This document shows positions 23,546 to 32,336 of a stretch of DNA of 40,886 nt, in pieces. Positions within the stretch are counted from its first letter, which is position 1. Each line of letters begins with the position of its first letter. This DNA is from Ruminococcus sp. CAG:488 (lineage in GTDB: Bacteria > Bacillota > Clostridia > Oscillospirales > Acutalibacteraceae). The notes below the pieces were generated by a model. The model was given only the letters and a program-made list of their open reading frames with translations. It had not been told where the DNA came from and searched no databases. Position numbers and translations under genes: made by a program. The DNA is taken from positions 154,390 through 195,275 of the forward strand of contig HF999649.1 in the NCBI GenBank assembly GCA_000434055.1, in the 5' to 3' direction.

Positions 23546-23577
23546 GAGCTGAACACGATAAATTCGGAGGAAAAATC

Positions 23578-25533
23578 ATGGATTATTTGAAATATGTTAA
23601 CATAAAACAGGGCACAAATTCCGTCAGACGTTTTTCAAACGGAAATACACTGCCCCTTGTTCAGCTCCCGTTCGCAATGGCAGGCTATTCGGCTCAGACC
23701 GAATATGACGGAGGCTGGTTCTACAACCCGACTCACCGCAGTCTTGAGGGCATAAGGCTCACTCATCAGCCGAGCCCGTGGATTTCCGACTACGGAACTT
23801 TTCTTTTCACTCCGCAAACGGGTGAAGTCAGGGACTCTGTCGGCAGCGCATGGTCGAGCTACCGTCCGGAGGACGCAGTTATGACACCGACATATATGAA
23901 ATTCCGTTTTCTTCGTTCGAGGACTGATTTTGAACTTACTCCCGCCGAGCGAAGCTGTAAAATAAGGCTCAACTATCCCGAGGGCAGAACTCCGTACTTC
24001 ACTGTTTTCCCCGTTTTCGGCAGCTATACTTTTGATTTTGATTTTGAAAACAACCGTCTGCTTTGCACAACCGACGGTGCGAGAGGAGCTTTTCACGAGG
24101 GCTTCAAAACCTATCTTATTGTTCAGTTCAAATCAAAGCTTGACCCGGAGAAATCCTACAAAAAGGACGGCGAGTTTATTCATGCCGCACTTTGTGACAC
24201 ATCGGTTGAAGCCGATATTGCCTCGTCATACATAAGCTTTGAGCAGGCACTTGAAAACATGAAGCAGGACTGCGAAGGCAAAAGCTTCAACGAGCTTCGT
24301 TCAAAGGGTAATGACATATGGAACGAATATCTATCGAGAATCGAGATTGACCCTGTTGACGAAAAGCAAATGAAAACATTCTATTCCTGTATGTACAGAA
24401 CGGGACTTTTTCCGCACAAGGCATATGAAATTGACAAGGATGGCAACAAGCTTCATTATTGCCCGTTTGACGGCAGCACAAAAAACGGTGTGAGATACAC
24501 CGATAACGGTTTTTGGGACACATACAGAACGGAATTTCCGCTTTTTGCAATGATTGCTAAGAAAGAATATGCCGAGATGCTCGAAGGATTTATCGTTGAC
24601 TATAAAGAGGGCGGCTGGCTTCCGAGATGGCCGTCAATCGGTGAGAGAGGCTGTATGCCCTCCACCCTGCTTGATGCAATTATAGCCGATGCCGCAGTTA
24701 AGGGAATCATCGGCGGTGAGCTTCTTGAAACGGCGCTTGAAGGTATGCTCCGTCATGCAAATCACGATTCACACCATCCCGACCTTGGCAGAACAGGAGC
24801 GGAAGCATATGTAAAATACGGCTACGTTCCGGCAGATATTATTGACAACAACTGCGTCAACCTCACCCTTGATGCGGCATACGGCGACTATTGCATAGCA
24901 CAGGTTGCGAAGGTGCTCGGCAGGAATGAAATCGTTGACGAATACATGAAGCGTTCAAAAAATTACAAAAATCTTTTCGACCCCGAATCAGGCTTTATGA
25001 GAGCAAAAACGACCGACGGAAAATTCAAAGAACCGTTTGACTGCTTCGACTGGGCGGACGAATACACCGAGGGCAGCGCATGGCAGTCATCGTTTTCCGT
25101 TCCGCACGATATTGACGGACTTGCCGAGCTTTACGGCGGCAAGGACAAGCTGATTGAAAAGCTTGACGAGCTTTTCGCAACTCCGCCGATTTATTGTACG
25201 AGCGGCTACGGCTCTGAAATTCACGAAATGGCGGAGATGGCGGCGGTCGATTTCGGTCAGTGTGCAATTTCCAATCAGCCGAGCTTCCATCTCCCCTATT
25301 TGTTTGCCGCTCTCGGTGAGAAAGAAAAGAGCGAATATTGGGTCAATAAGCTCTGCGAGGAGGCGTTCAGCTACACGGACGACGGCTTCCCCGGAGATGA
25401 GGACAACGGCGCAACGGCGGCATGGTATGTGCTTTCCACACTCGGAATTTACGACATCTGCCCCGGCAAAAATGAATATATAAAAATCAAAAAGCTTTGC
25501 AAGAGTGCAAAAATTCTCGGCAAAGAAATATAA
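23578..25533 (+). CDS. GH92 alpha-mannosidase
   Basis: This Ca2+-dependent exo-alpha-mannosidase has 651 residues, somewhat shorter than secreted GH92 enzymes and without a signal peptide, so it probably acts inside the cell. The N-terminal beta domain includes GTNSVRRFSNGNTLPLVQLP; the (alpha/alpha)6 domain includes FYSCMYRTGLFP, DNGFWDTYRTEFPL, GWLPRWPSIGERGCMPST, and GDEDNGATAAWYVLSTLG near the end, which matches the GN/GDxDxGxxxAWY family motif. The conserved catalytic acids are in place. A CGGAGG ribosome site precedes the ATG. It would release mannose from N-glycans. Confidence 0.9.
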   Translation: MDYLKYVNIKQGTNSVRRFSNGNTLPLVQLPFAMAGYSAQTEYDGGWFYNPTHRSLEGIRLTHQPSPWISDYGTFLFTPQTGEVRDSVGSAWSSYRPEDAVMTPTYMKFRFLRSRTDFELTPAERSCKIRLNYPEGRTPYFTVFPVFGSYTFDFDFENNRLLCTTDGARGAFHEGFKTYLIVQFKSKLDPEKSYKKDGEFIHAALCDTSVEADIASSYISFEQALENMKQDCEGKSFNELRSKGNDIWNEYLSRIEIDPVDEKQMKTFYSCMYRTGLFPHKAYEIDKDGNKLHYCPFDGSTKNGVRYTDNGFWDTYRTEFPLFAMIAKKEYAEMLEGFIVDYKEGGWLPRWPSIGERGCMPSTLLDAIIADAAVKGIIGGELLETALEGMLRHANHDSHHPDLGRTGAEAYVKYGYVPADIIDNNCVNLTLDAAYGDYCIAQVAKVLGRNEIVDEYMKRSKNYKNLFDPESGFMRAKTTDGKFKEPFDCFDWADEYTEGSAWQSSFSVPHDIDGLAELYGGKDKLIEKLDELFATPPIYCTSGYGSEIHEMAEMAAVDFGQCAISNQPSFHLPYLFAALGEKEKSEYWVNKLCEEAFSYTDDGFPGDEDNGATAAWYVLSTLGIYDICPGKNEYIKIKKLCKSAKILGKEI

Positions 25534-25614
25534 AATCGTACTTTTTCGGAGGATCGATTTCCGCTCCACGGTTTTTATAATATTTCTGCATCATGTACAA
25601 TATCGTATAAACCA

Positions 25615-25648
25615 ACTGCCGCAACATTAAGTTGCGGCAGTGCTTTTA
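25615..25648. terminator. Terminator shared by GH92 and glyA (convergent)
   Basis: ACTGCCGCAAC (25615-25625) and GTTGCGGCAGT (25631-25641) form a perfect 11-bp stem. T-rich sequence follows on the plus strand. Confidence 0.75.
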
Positions 25649-25657
25649 TTTATTCAC

Positions 25658-26899
25658 TTATTCACTGTAGAGCGGAAACCTTTCGCAAAGGGACTGAACC
25701 TCAGAGAGGACTCTGTCCTTGTTTCCGTCAAAGTCATTGATGATATCGCTTATCCAACCTGCGATAAGCTCCATTTCAGGCTCCTTGAAGCCTCTTGTTG
25801 TAACGGCAGGTGTTCCTATTCTCAGTCCGCTTGTAACAAACGGACTTTGCGGATCGTTTGGAATCGTGTTCTTGTTTGCGGTGATGCGAACCTCATCAAG
25901 TCTGTGCTCAAGCTCCTTGCCCGTGATGCCCTTATTGCGAAGGTCAAGCAGCATAAGATGGTTGTCCGTTCCGCCGGAAACAATATCAATTCCGTGCTTC
26001 ATAAGCTCATCTGCAAGAACTGCGGCGTTTTTAACAACCTGCTTTTGATAGTTTTTGAACTCCTCTGTCAATGCTTCACCGAGTGCAACCGCCTTTGCGG
26101 CGATAATATGCATAAGCGGTCCGCCCTGCGTTCCCGGGAAAACGGCCTTGTCAATCTGCTTTGCAAACTGTTCTTTACAAAGGATCATGCCGCCCCTCGG
26201 TCCTCTGAGAGTCTTATGAGTGGTGGTGGTTACGATATCGGCATACGGCACGGGCGAAGGATGAACTCCTGCGGCAACCAGTCCCGCAATATGAGCCATA
26301 TCAACCATGAGATATGCGCCGACCTTATCGGCAATTTCACGGCAGCGAGGGAAGTCGATTACTCTTGAATATGCGCTTGCTCCGGCAACAATAAGCTTTG
26401 GCTTACATTCCAGAGCGATTCGCTCCATCTCGTCATAATCGATTCTTGCAGTTGCTTCATCAACGCCGTAAGGTACAACGTTAAAATACTTGCCCGAAAT
26501 GTTTACGGGAGAACCGTGTGAAAGATGTCCGCCCTGCTGAAGATTCATTCCCATGACGGTATCGCCGGGATTAAGCAGTGCAAAAAATACGGCAAGGTTT
26601 GCATTTGCTCCGCTGTGCGGCTGAACATTGACATGCTCCGCTTTGAAAAGCTCCTTAGCTCTGTTACGGGCGATTTCTTCAACAACATCGACGCACTGAC
26701 AGCCGCCGTAATACCTCTTTGACGGATAGCCTTCGGCATATTTATTTGTCAAAACGCTTCCCGCAGCAAGTAAGACCGCCTTTGAGACTATGTTCTCAGA
26801 AGCGATAAGCTCAATGTTGCGCTGCTGGCGTTCAAGCTCGCTTTCGCATGCCGAATAAACCTCATTGTCATAAGCGGAAAGTTCATCAAAAAATTTCAT
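25658..26899 (-). CDS. glyA: Serine hydroxymethyltransferase
   Basis: This PLP enzyme interconverts serine and glycine with tetrahydrofolate. It has 413 residues. ELIASENIVSKAV lies near the N-terminus, YAEGYPSKRYYGGC near 55, NVQPHSGANANLAVF near 95, VDMAHIAGLVAAGVHPSP near 200 and TTTTHKTLRGPRGG near 228 with the PLP Lys. The C-terminus has TSGLRIGTPAVTTRG. A CGGAGG site precedes the ATG. It follows the deacetylase by 52 bases on the same strand. It joins serA/serC functionally but lies far away. Confidence 0.97.
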   Translation of the reverse strand: MKFFDELSAYDNEVYSACESELERQQRNIELIASENIVSKAVLLAAGSVLTNKYAEGYPSKRYYGGCQCVDVVEEIARNRAKELFKAEHVNVQPHSGANANLAVFFALLNPGDTVMGMNLQQGGHLSHGSPVNISGKYFNVVPYGVDEATARIDYDEMERIALECKPKLIVAGASAYSRVIDFPRCREIADKVGAYLMVDMAHIAGLVAAGVHPSPVPYADIVTTTTHKTLRGPRGGMILCKEQFAKQIDKAVFPGTQGGPLMHIIAAKAVALGEALTEEFKNYQKQVVKNAAVLADELMKHGIDIVSGGTDNHLMLLDLRNKGITGKELEHRLDEVRITANKNTIPNDPQSPFVTSGLRIGTPAVTTRGFKEPEMELIAGWISDIINDFDGNKDRVLSEVQSLCERFPLYSE

Positions 26900-26951
26900 A
26901 TACCGTCCTCCGTTTTCTTAAAATATTCTATTTATAATCCCGGTCGGTCTC

Positions 26952-27848
26952 TCAACCGGCATTATCACATTCCTCGGCAGGTGTCTGCGGCGTTGCGCTG
27001 AAATACTTTTCACCGGGTTCAACATCCACTCCCCTGATTTTCATAAGCTCGGAAAATGTAACAAACTTATATCCCTGCTTTGCAAGCTCGGGGATAATCC
27101 TTGCAACAGCATCTGCCGTCGCAGGATAAAGATCATGCATAAGAACAATGCTTCCGTCAAAAACATTGTCCATGACGGTCTGATAATCCTTGTCGGCGTT
27201 TCTGTAATCCCAGTCGCGCGAGTCAACGCTCCACAAAGCCATCGGCATACCGACATTCGCTTTGACCGTGTCGTTCGCAGCACCCTCGGGAGGTCTGAGA
27301 ACCTTGACCTTTTTGCCGGTATACTTTGATATGGCGTCGCATGATTTTTTGATTTCCTCTTGCATCTCGGGAACGGAAAGACTGTTGAGATTAACATGAG
27401 AATACGTATGAGTGCCTATCTCACAGCCCATTTTTGAGGCTCTTATAATTTCATCGGAATATGTATCCGCTCTGTCGCCGACAACAAAGAAAGTCGCCCT
27501 GCCGTTATATTTTTCCAAGGTATCGAGAATTTTATTCGTGACCGGAGCATAAGGACCGTCATCGAAGGTAAAGCACACAAGCTTATCCGTTGCTTTCGGA
27601 AGCTTCCATTCACCCTTTTCCTCCGCCTCGGTTGTTTTCTCGGTTGTTATCTCCGTCGTTTTCTCCGTCGTTTTTAAATCATTGTTATCTGTTTGTTTGT
27701 CTGATGTCGTTTCGCTCGTTTTGTTCTGTGCATCATGTCTTTCCTGCATCATTTTTCCGCTGAATCCGTACACGGAAACAACAAGAATAGCCACAAATGC
27801 AACCAAAAAAACCGTTTTTCCTATAAAATCCCTTTTCATTACTGACAA
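26952..27848 (-). CDS. Polysaccharide deacetylase (CE4/NodB domain), membrane-anchored
   Basis: This 298-residue protein (or 295 from ATG at 27837-27839) has one N-terminal TM helix (residues 10-28) and a Thr/Glu-rich linker with TTEKTTE repeats (about 40-75). A NodB domain follows with TFDDGPY (catalytic and metal Asp), HTYSHVNL (metal His pair), RPPEGA, WSVDSRDW and LMHDLY. It likely removes N-acetyl groups from peptidoglycan at the cell surface. The start is uncertain: a TTG at 27846-27848 is 5 bases after GGAG, while the ATG is 14 bases away. Confidence 0.88.
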   Translation of the reverse strand: MSVMKRDFIGKTVFLVAFVAILVVSVYGFSGKMMQERHDAQNKTSETTSDKQTDNNDLKTTEKTTEITTEKTTEAEEKGEWKLPKATDKLVCFTFDDGPYAPVTNKILDTLEKYNGRATFFVVGDRADTYSDEIIRASKMGCEIGTHTYSHVNLNSLSVPEMQEEIKKSCDAISKYTGKKVKVLRPPEGAANDTVKANVGMPMALWSVDSRDWDYRNADKDYQTVMDNVFDGSIVLMHDLYPATADAVARIIPELAKQGYKFVTFSELMKIRGVDVEPGEKYFSATPQTPAEECDNAG

Positions 27849-27890
27849 TACATCTCCATGACTTACTTCGGCAAAATATTACCGTGTTAA

Positions 27891-27919
27891 ATTATATCAT
27901 CGATAGCGCTTTTATTCAA
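27891..27919 (-). promoter_or_regulatory. Deacetylase promoter
   Basis: On the minus strand TTGAAT (27914-27919), 17 bases, TATAAT (27891-27896). Confidence 0.65.
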
Positions 27920-28029
27920 TCCTCATTTTTTAAAATTGACACAAATGTTACAAATTACACGTTTTTTTACATATTTATATTACTTACACCTATCTTCAGG
28001 AAATATCTTAAAAAAAGTCAAAAAAGTAC

Positions 28030-28058
28030 TTGACAATTTCCATTCTATGCTATATAAT
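28030..28058 (+). promoter_or_regulatory. tRNA-Met/Glu promoter
   Basis: TTGACA (28030-28035), 17 bases, TATAAT (28053-28058), about 40 bases before tRNA-Met. Confidence 0.8.
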
Positions 28059-28097
28059 TAGCAAGTCGCTTGGAAATAATAAGAGTGACGCACATAT

Positions 28098-28174
28098 GGC
28101 GGCATAGCTCAGCTGGCTAGAGTACTCGGTTCATACCCGATTGGTCGTAGGTTCGAATCCCACTGCCGCTACCA
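28098..28174 (+). tRNA. tRNA-Met (CAT)
   Basis: A 77-base cloverleaf with acceptor GGCGGCA/TGCCGCT, anticodon arm CGGTTCATACCCG with anticodon CAT, T arm GGTTCGAATCC and encoded CCA. The sequence around the anticodon and the paired first acceptor base resemble elongator Met rather than initiator. An Ile2 tRNA (CAT modified) cannot be fully ruled out from sequence alone. Confidence 0.9.
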
Positions 28175-28177
28175 TAT

Positions 28178-28252
28178 GGCCCGGTGGTCAAGAGGTTAAG
28201 ACACCGCCCTTTCACGGCGGTAACACGAGTTCAATTCTCGTCCGGGTCACCA
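28178..28252 (+). tRNA. tRNA-Glu (TTC)
   Basis: A 75-base cloverleaf with acceptor GGCCCGG/CCGGGTC, anticodon arm CCGCC-CTTTCAC-GGCGG with anticodon TTC, T arm GAGTTCAATTCTC and encoded CCA. It lies three bases after tRNA-Met. Confidence 0.95.
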
Positions 28253-28282
28253 AGTCGGGATTTATCCCGACTTTATTTTTTG
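28253..28282 (+). terminator. Terminator after tRNA-Glu
   Basis: AGTCGGGA (28253-28260), loop TTTA, TCCCGACT (28265-28272), then TTATTTTTT. The following stretch to 28559 holds no clear gene: one 29-codon frame at 28450-28539 lacks a ribosome site. Confidence 0.85.
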
Positions 28283-28559
28283 CCTGAAAATAAACATAAT
28301 CGGCATTTATAAAAGCTGCGGAAATAAAAGTCGTGGCTTTATATTTTATGTTGAAAATACTTTCGTTATGAGGATGAACCCTTCTCTTACATTCATTCCT
28401 GCTTTGACGGGCACACAGTCTGCGTCCTCGTCATACAATTTTCAATGCAATGACCGTTGCTGCATCTCTTTTTTATGGCGGCGGAACAGTTAAAATCACC
28501 GCCACGGTCGGCAAAGCAGCGGAACACATTGAATTATAAATAACAATAATTTAAACAAC

Positions 28560-28602
28560 AAAACGCAATCAAGTTCATTTGCCTTGACTGCGTTTTGCGT
28601 TT
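28560..28602 (-). terminator. Terminator of the hrcA-grpE-dnaK-dnaJ operon
   Basis: AAAACGCAATCAAG (28560-28573) and CTTGACTGCGTTTT (28583-28596) form a 14-bp stem with one mismatch, 7 bases past the dnaJ stop. The tail on the minus strand is T-rich. Confidence 0.7.
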
Positions 28603-29751
28603 TTATTTTCTTTTTTTGCCGAAGAAGCCCTTCTTCTCTTCGCCCGTCGGGGTTGAACCGCCCATCAGCGAATTGAATTTAAGCAAAGCTTCGCGCTGCT
28701 CGGAATTGAGCTTGGTCGGAATATCGACAATAATTCTGACAAGCTGGTCTCCCCTCGCCTTGCTGCGAATATTCTGAATACCCTTGCCCTTGAGTCTGAA
28801 TACAGAGCCGGGCTGTGTACCCTCGGGAATGTCGTATTTAACCTTGCCGTCAAGCGTCGGAACCATGAGCGTATCACCCAAGGTTGCCTGAACGAGGTTT
28901 ACATGGACCTCGCACCAAACATCAAAGCCGTCACGTTCAAAGAACGGGTGCGGTCTGACATTTACAACAACATGAAGATCACCTGCGGGGCCGCCGTTAA
29001 GACCCTTGTTTCCCTCACCGCGTACATTGAGGATCTGACGGTCGTCAATACCGGCAGGGATATTGACCTCAAGCGTGCTCTGCTTCGTAATGCGTCCTCT
29101 GCCGCGGCACTTTGAACACGGAGTTTCGATTATTTTTCCTTTGCCGCCGCACTTTGTACATGCACGCTGAGTCTGAATAACGCCGAAAGGTGTTCTCTGC
29201 TGAGCCGTGACCTGACCTGTACCGTGACATTCGGGACAGGTTTTAGGCGAGGTGCCTGCCGCCGCTCCGCTGCCGTTACAATCCGGGCAGACCTCAATAC
29301 GATTTATGTTTATCTTACGTTTGCAGCCCTTTGCCGCCTCCTCAAACGAGATAGTAACGCTCGACTGAAGATCTTCGCCGCGTCTCGGACCGTTCGGGTT
29401 GGCACGTCTTCCGCCACCGCCGAATCCGCCTGCGCCGCCGAAAAAGCTGGAGAATATGTCTCCCAAATCAAAATCGTCGCCGAATCCGCCGTTGAAGCCG
29501 CCACCGCCTGCACCGAAGTTCGGGTCAACTCCTGCATGACCGTATTGGTCATAACGAGCTTTTTTCTGCTCATCGCTGAGCACCTCATAAGCTTCGTTAG
29601 CCTCCTTGAACTTCGCCTCGGCTTCCTTATTGCCGGGGTTCAGGTCGGGATGGTACTGCTTGGCTTTTTTACGGTAAGCCTTTTTTATATCATCGGCACT
29701 TGCGTTTTTGTCAACGCCCAGCACCTCATAGTAATCTCTTTTATCAGCCAT
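28603..29751 (-). CDS. dnaJ: Chaperone DnaJ (Hsp40, type I)
   Basis: This DnaK co-chaperone stimulates its ATPase and binds unfolded protein. It has 382 residues. The J domain (1-70) has the HPD motif in YHPDLNPGN, and a Gly/Phe-rich region follows (about 73-120). Four CxxCxGxG zinc repeats appear as CPDCNGSG, CPECHGTG, CTKCGGKG and CSKCRGRG. The C-terminal beta domains end with a Lys-rich tail. It is last in the heat-shock operon. A strong hairpin in the dnaK-dnaJ gap (29777-29804) may protect or process the message. Confidence 0.97.
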   Translation of the reverse strand: MADKRDYYEVLGVDKNASADDIKKAYRKKAKQYHPDLNPGNKEAEAKFKEANEAYEVLSDEQKKARYDQYGHAGVDPNFGAGGGGFNGGFGDDFDLGDIFSSFFGGAGGFGGGGRRANPNGPRRGEDLQSSVTISFEEAAKGCKRKININRIEVCPDCNGSGAAAGTSPKTCPECHGTGQVTAQQRTPFGVIQTQRACTKCGGKGKIIETPCSKCRGRGRITKQSTLEVNIPAGIDDRQILNVRGEGNKGLNGGPAGDLHVVVNVRPHPFFERDGFDVWCEVHVNLVQATLGDTLMVPTLDGKVKYDIPEGTQPGSVFRLKGKGIQNIRSKARGDQLVRIIVDIPTKLNSEQREALLKFNSLMGGSTPTGEEKKGFFGKKRK

Positions 29752-29776
29752 AAATTAAAGCCCCTGACTTGAAATA

Positions 29777-29804
29777 GGGCAACGCCGTGCGAAACGGCGT
29801 GCCC
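29777..29804 (-). other. Strong stem-loop in the dnaK-dnaJ gap
   Basis: GGGCACGCCGT and ACGGCGTTGCCC form a near-perfect 11-bp stem with one bulge and loop TTCGC, without a T-run. It probably slows or protects mRNA rather than ending it. Confidence 0.5.
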
Positions 29805-29823
29805 GTTATTAGTTTATTGACAA

Positions 29824-31686
29824 TTATTTGTTGTCATCGTCCGTTACGTCTGTGTAGTCGGCATCATAGAAACCGTCGGCTCCCTGTGCGCCTGCACCCG
29901 GATTGCCGCCCATGTTCGGATCCGCCTGCTGACCTGCCGCACCCTGTGCGCCCTGAGCAGCCTTGTATATCTTCTCCGATACCTCATAGAACTTCTTCTG
30001 GAGAGCCTCCTGCTTGTTCTTGATGAGGTTGATATCCTGACCCTTGAGAGCTTCCTTCAAGCCCTCGATCTCGGCATTAAGAGCGTCCTTATCTGCCTGG
30101 TCGAACTTGTCGCCTTCCTCGGAGAGAAGCTTCTCGCACTGGTAAACCATCTGATCGGCATTGTTTCTCGTGTCAACCTCCTCACGGCGCTGCTTATCCT
30201 CCTGAGCGAACTGCTCGGCTTCATGAACAGCCTTTTCAATGTCGTCCTTTGACATATTGGTTGAAGAAGTGATGGAAATCGACTGCTCCTTGTTCGTTCC
30301 GAGATCCTTAGCGGAAACGTGAACGATACCGTTTGCATCTATATCGAATGTAACCTCGATCTGCGGCACACCGCGACGTGCCGGCATGATTCCGTCAAGG
30401 TGGAATACACCGAGAGTCTTGTTATCCTTAGCAAACTCTCTTTCACCCTGGAGAACGTGAACCTCAACAGACGGCTGATTGTCAACTGCGGTTGAGAATA
30501 TCTGGCTCTTCTTTACAGGGATAGTCGTGTTTCTGTCAATGATCTTTGTGTTGATGCCGCCCATTGTCTCGATGCCGAGTGAAAGCGGAGTAACGTCAAG
30601 AAGAAGAAGTCCCTTAACTTCGCCGCCCATAACACCGGCCTGGAGAGCCGCACCGATTGCAACGCACTCATCGGGATTGATGCCCTTGAAAGGCTCCTTG
30701 CCGATGAACTTCTTGATTTCTTCCTGAACTGCGGGAATTCTTGAAGAACCGCCGACCATGAGTACCTTGTCGATTTCAGAAGTTGAAAGGCCTGAGTCAC
30801 TCATTGCCTGGCGAACAGGACCCATTGTAGATTCAACAAGGTCTGCCGTAAGCTCGTTGAACTTTGCTCTTGTGAGTGTAAGCTCAAGGTGCTTCGGGCC
30901 TGTTGCGTCAACGGTGATGTACGGAAGGTTGATATCGGAAGATGTAACGCCCGAAAGTTCGATCTTAGCCTTCTCTGCAGCTTCCTTAAGTCTCTGCATA
31001 GCCATCTTGTCGCCGCGAAGGTCAATGCCGTTTGACTTCTTGAACTCGTCGATGATCCAGTTCATAACTCTCTGATCAAAGTCGTCGCCGCCGAGGTGGT
31101 TGTTACCTGCTGTTGCAAGAACCTCCTGAACGCCGTCACCCATCTCAATGATCGAAACATCGAATGTACCGCCGCCGAGATCATAAACCATAACCTTCTG
31201 ATCGTCTTCCTTATCAATACCGTAAGCAAGAGCTGCGGCTGTCGGCTCGTTAATAATTCTCTTGACCTCAAGGCCTGCAATGTGACCTGCATCCTTTGTT
31301 GCCTGACGCTGTGCGTCGGTGAAGTATGCCGGAACTGTGATAACTGCCTCGGAAACCTTCTCGCCGAGATATGCTTCCGCATCGGTCTTGAGCTTCTGAA
31401 GAATCATTGCGGAAATTTCCTGCGGAGTGTATTTCTTTCCGTCGATAGTAACCTTATAATCGGAACCCATCTGACGCTTGATTGACGAAACCGTTCTGTC
31501 GGGATTTGTGATAGCCTGACGCTTTGCGACCTGGCCTACCATTCTCTCGCCGTTCTTGCCGAAGCCGACAACAGACGGGGTTGTTCTTGCGCCCTCTGCG
31601 TTAGCGATAACTACAGGCTCGCCGCCCTCGATAACTGCTACGCATGAATTTGTTGTACCTAAATCAATACCAATAACCTTTGACAT
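29824..31686 (-). CDS. dnaK: Chaperone DnaK (Hsp70)
   Basis: This ATP-driven folding chaperone has 620 residues. GIDLGTTNSCVAV is phosphate loop 1, VPAYFTDAQRQATKDAG and YDLGGGTFDVSI are the other nucleotide motifs, and VGGSSRIPAVQ joins subdomain IIB. DVTPLSLGIETMGG is the interdomain linker region and start of the substrate domain. The C-terminal lid ends in a Gly-rich then acidic tail, as in other Firmicutes. An AGGAGG site precedes the ATG. It is third in the hrcA operon. Confidence 0.98.
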   Translation of the reverse strand: MSKVIGIDLGTTNSCVAVIEGGEPVVIANAEGARTTPSVVGFGKNGERMVGQVAKRQAITNPDRTVSSIKRQMGSDYKVTIDGKKYTPQEISAMILQKLKTDAEAYLGEKVSEAVITVPAYFTDAQRQATKDAGHIAGLEVKRIINEPTAAALAYGIDKEDDQKVMVYDLGGGTFDVSIIEMGDGVQEVLATAGNNHLGGDDFDQRVMNWIIDEFKKSNGIDLRGDKMAMQRLKEAAEKAKIELSGVTSSDINLPYITVDATGPKHLELTLTRAKFNELTADLVESTMGPVRQAMSDSGLSTSEIDKVLMVGGSSRIPAVQEEIKKFIGKEPFKGINPDECVAIGAALQAGVMGGEVKGLLLLDVTPLSLGIETMGGINTKIIDRNTTIPVKKSQIFSTAVDNQPSVEVHVLQGEREFAKDNKTLGVFHLDGIMPARRGVPQIEVTFDIDANGIVHVSAKDLGTNKEQSISITSSTNMSKDDIEKAVHEAEQFAQEDKQRREEVDTRNNADQMVYQCEKLLSEEGDKFDQADKDALNAEIEGLKEALKGQDINLIKNKQEALQKKFYEVSEKIYKAAQGAQGAAGQQADPNMGGNPGAGAQGADGFYDADYTDVTDDDNK

Positions 31687-31724
31687 AATATATTCCTCCT
31701 AAGATGTTTATATACACTTTTATT

Positions 31725-31766
31725 TAAGTCAATGCCACACGCCTCATTTTGTGCGGTGTTGACTTA
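31725..31766 (-). other. Stem-loop in the grpE-dnaK gap
   Basis: TAAGTCAATGCCACAC (31725-31740) and GTGCGGTGTTGACTTA (31751-31766) form a 16-bp stem with a few mismatches that includes the grpE stop codon. There is no T-run. Confidence 0.45.
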
Positions 31767-32321
31767 GTTCGCAACGGCTACCATTGCCGGACGAATTACC
31801 TTATCGCCTATCTTGTAGCCCTTTGCAAATACATTTGTGATAACGTTCTCGCCGAGATTCTCATCCTCCGAGTGCATTACGGCGTTGTGGAAGTTCGGAT
31901 CAAACTCCTCGCCCTCCTCGCCGAACGGCTCGACCTTGAGATCCTTGAAAACATTTTCAAACTGTTTGAATGTCATTTCAACACCCTTTTTGTAATCCTC
32001 AAAAGTAATATCGGGATTAGCGAAAATTCTGTCGAAATTGTCCGCCACGGGAAGCAGCTCCTTGATGACCGAAGCCTTGCAGTCAACGTAAAGCGCATCC
32101 TTTTCTCTCTGAGAACGCTTGCGGAAGTTATCGTACTCCGCCGCAATTCTGAGAAGCTGGTCGCTCTTTTCGGCAAGCTGCTTTTGAAGCTTTTCCTCGT
32201 TGCTTTCTTCCTTGGCTTTTTTCTCTTTCTTTACCTCTGCATCTTCTTTTTTATCTTCTTTCTCTACCTTTTTATCCTCAGCCTTTGCGGCTGTTTCTTC
32301 ACTGTTTTTCTTTTTTGCCAA
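31764..32321 (-). CDS. grpE: Nucleotide exchange factor GrpE
   Basis: This DnaK nucleotide exchange factor has 185 residues. The first 45 residues are almost all Lys and Glu (KKVEKEDKKEDAEVKKEKK), then a long coiled coil leads into the signature RIAAEYDNFRKRSQREKDAL, followed by VADNFDRIF and the beta domain with NVFAKGYKIGDKVIRPAMVAV. It lies between hrcA and dnaK, 15 bases after hrcA. Confidence 0.96.
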   Translation of the reverse strand: MAKKKNSEETAAKAEDKKVEKEDKKEDAEVKKEKKAKEESNEEKLQKQLAEKSDQLLRIAAEYDNFRKRSQREKDALYVDCKASVIKELLPVADNFDRIFANPDITFEDYKKGVEMTFKQFENVFKDLKVEPFGEEGEEFDPNFHNAVMHSEDENLGENVITNVFAKGYKIGDKVIRPAMVAVAN

Positions 32322-32336
32322 CAGTAATCATTCCTT

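Noticed and set aside
27610..27690. Tandem Thr/Glu-rich codon repeats in the deacetylase gene
   Set aside because: It is a low-complexity linker within one coding frame, not a DNA repeat or CRISPR.
28450..28539. 29-codon frame ending GKAAEHIEL between tRNA-Glu and dnaJ
   Set aside because: No ribosome site, no family and too short to support. It may be a remnant.
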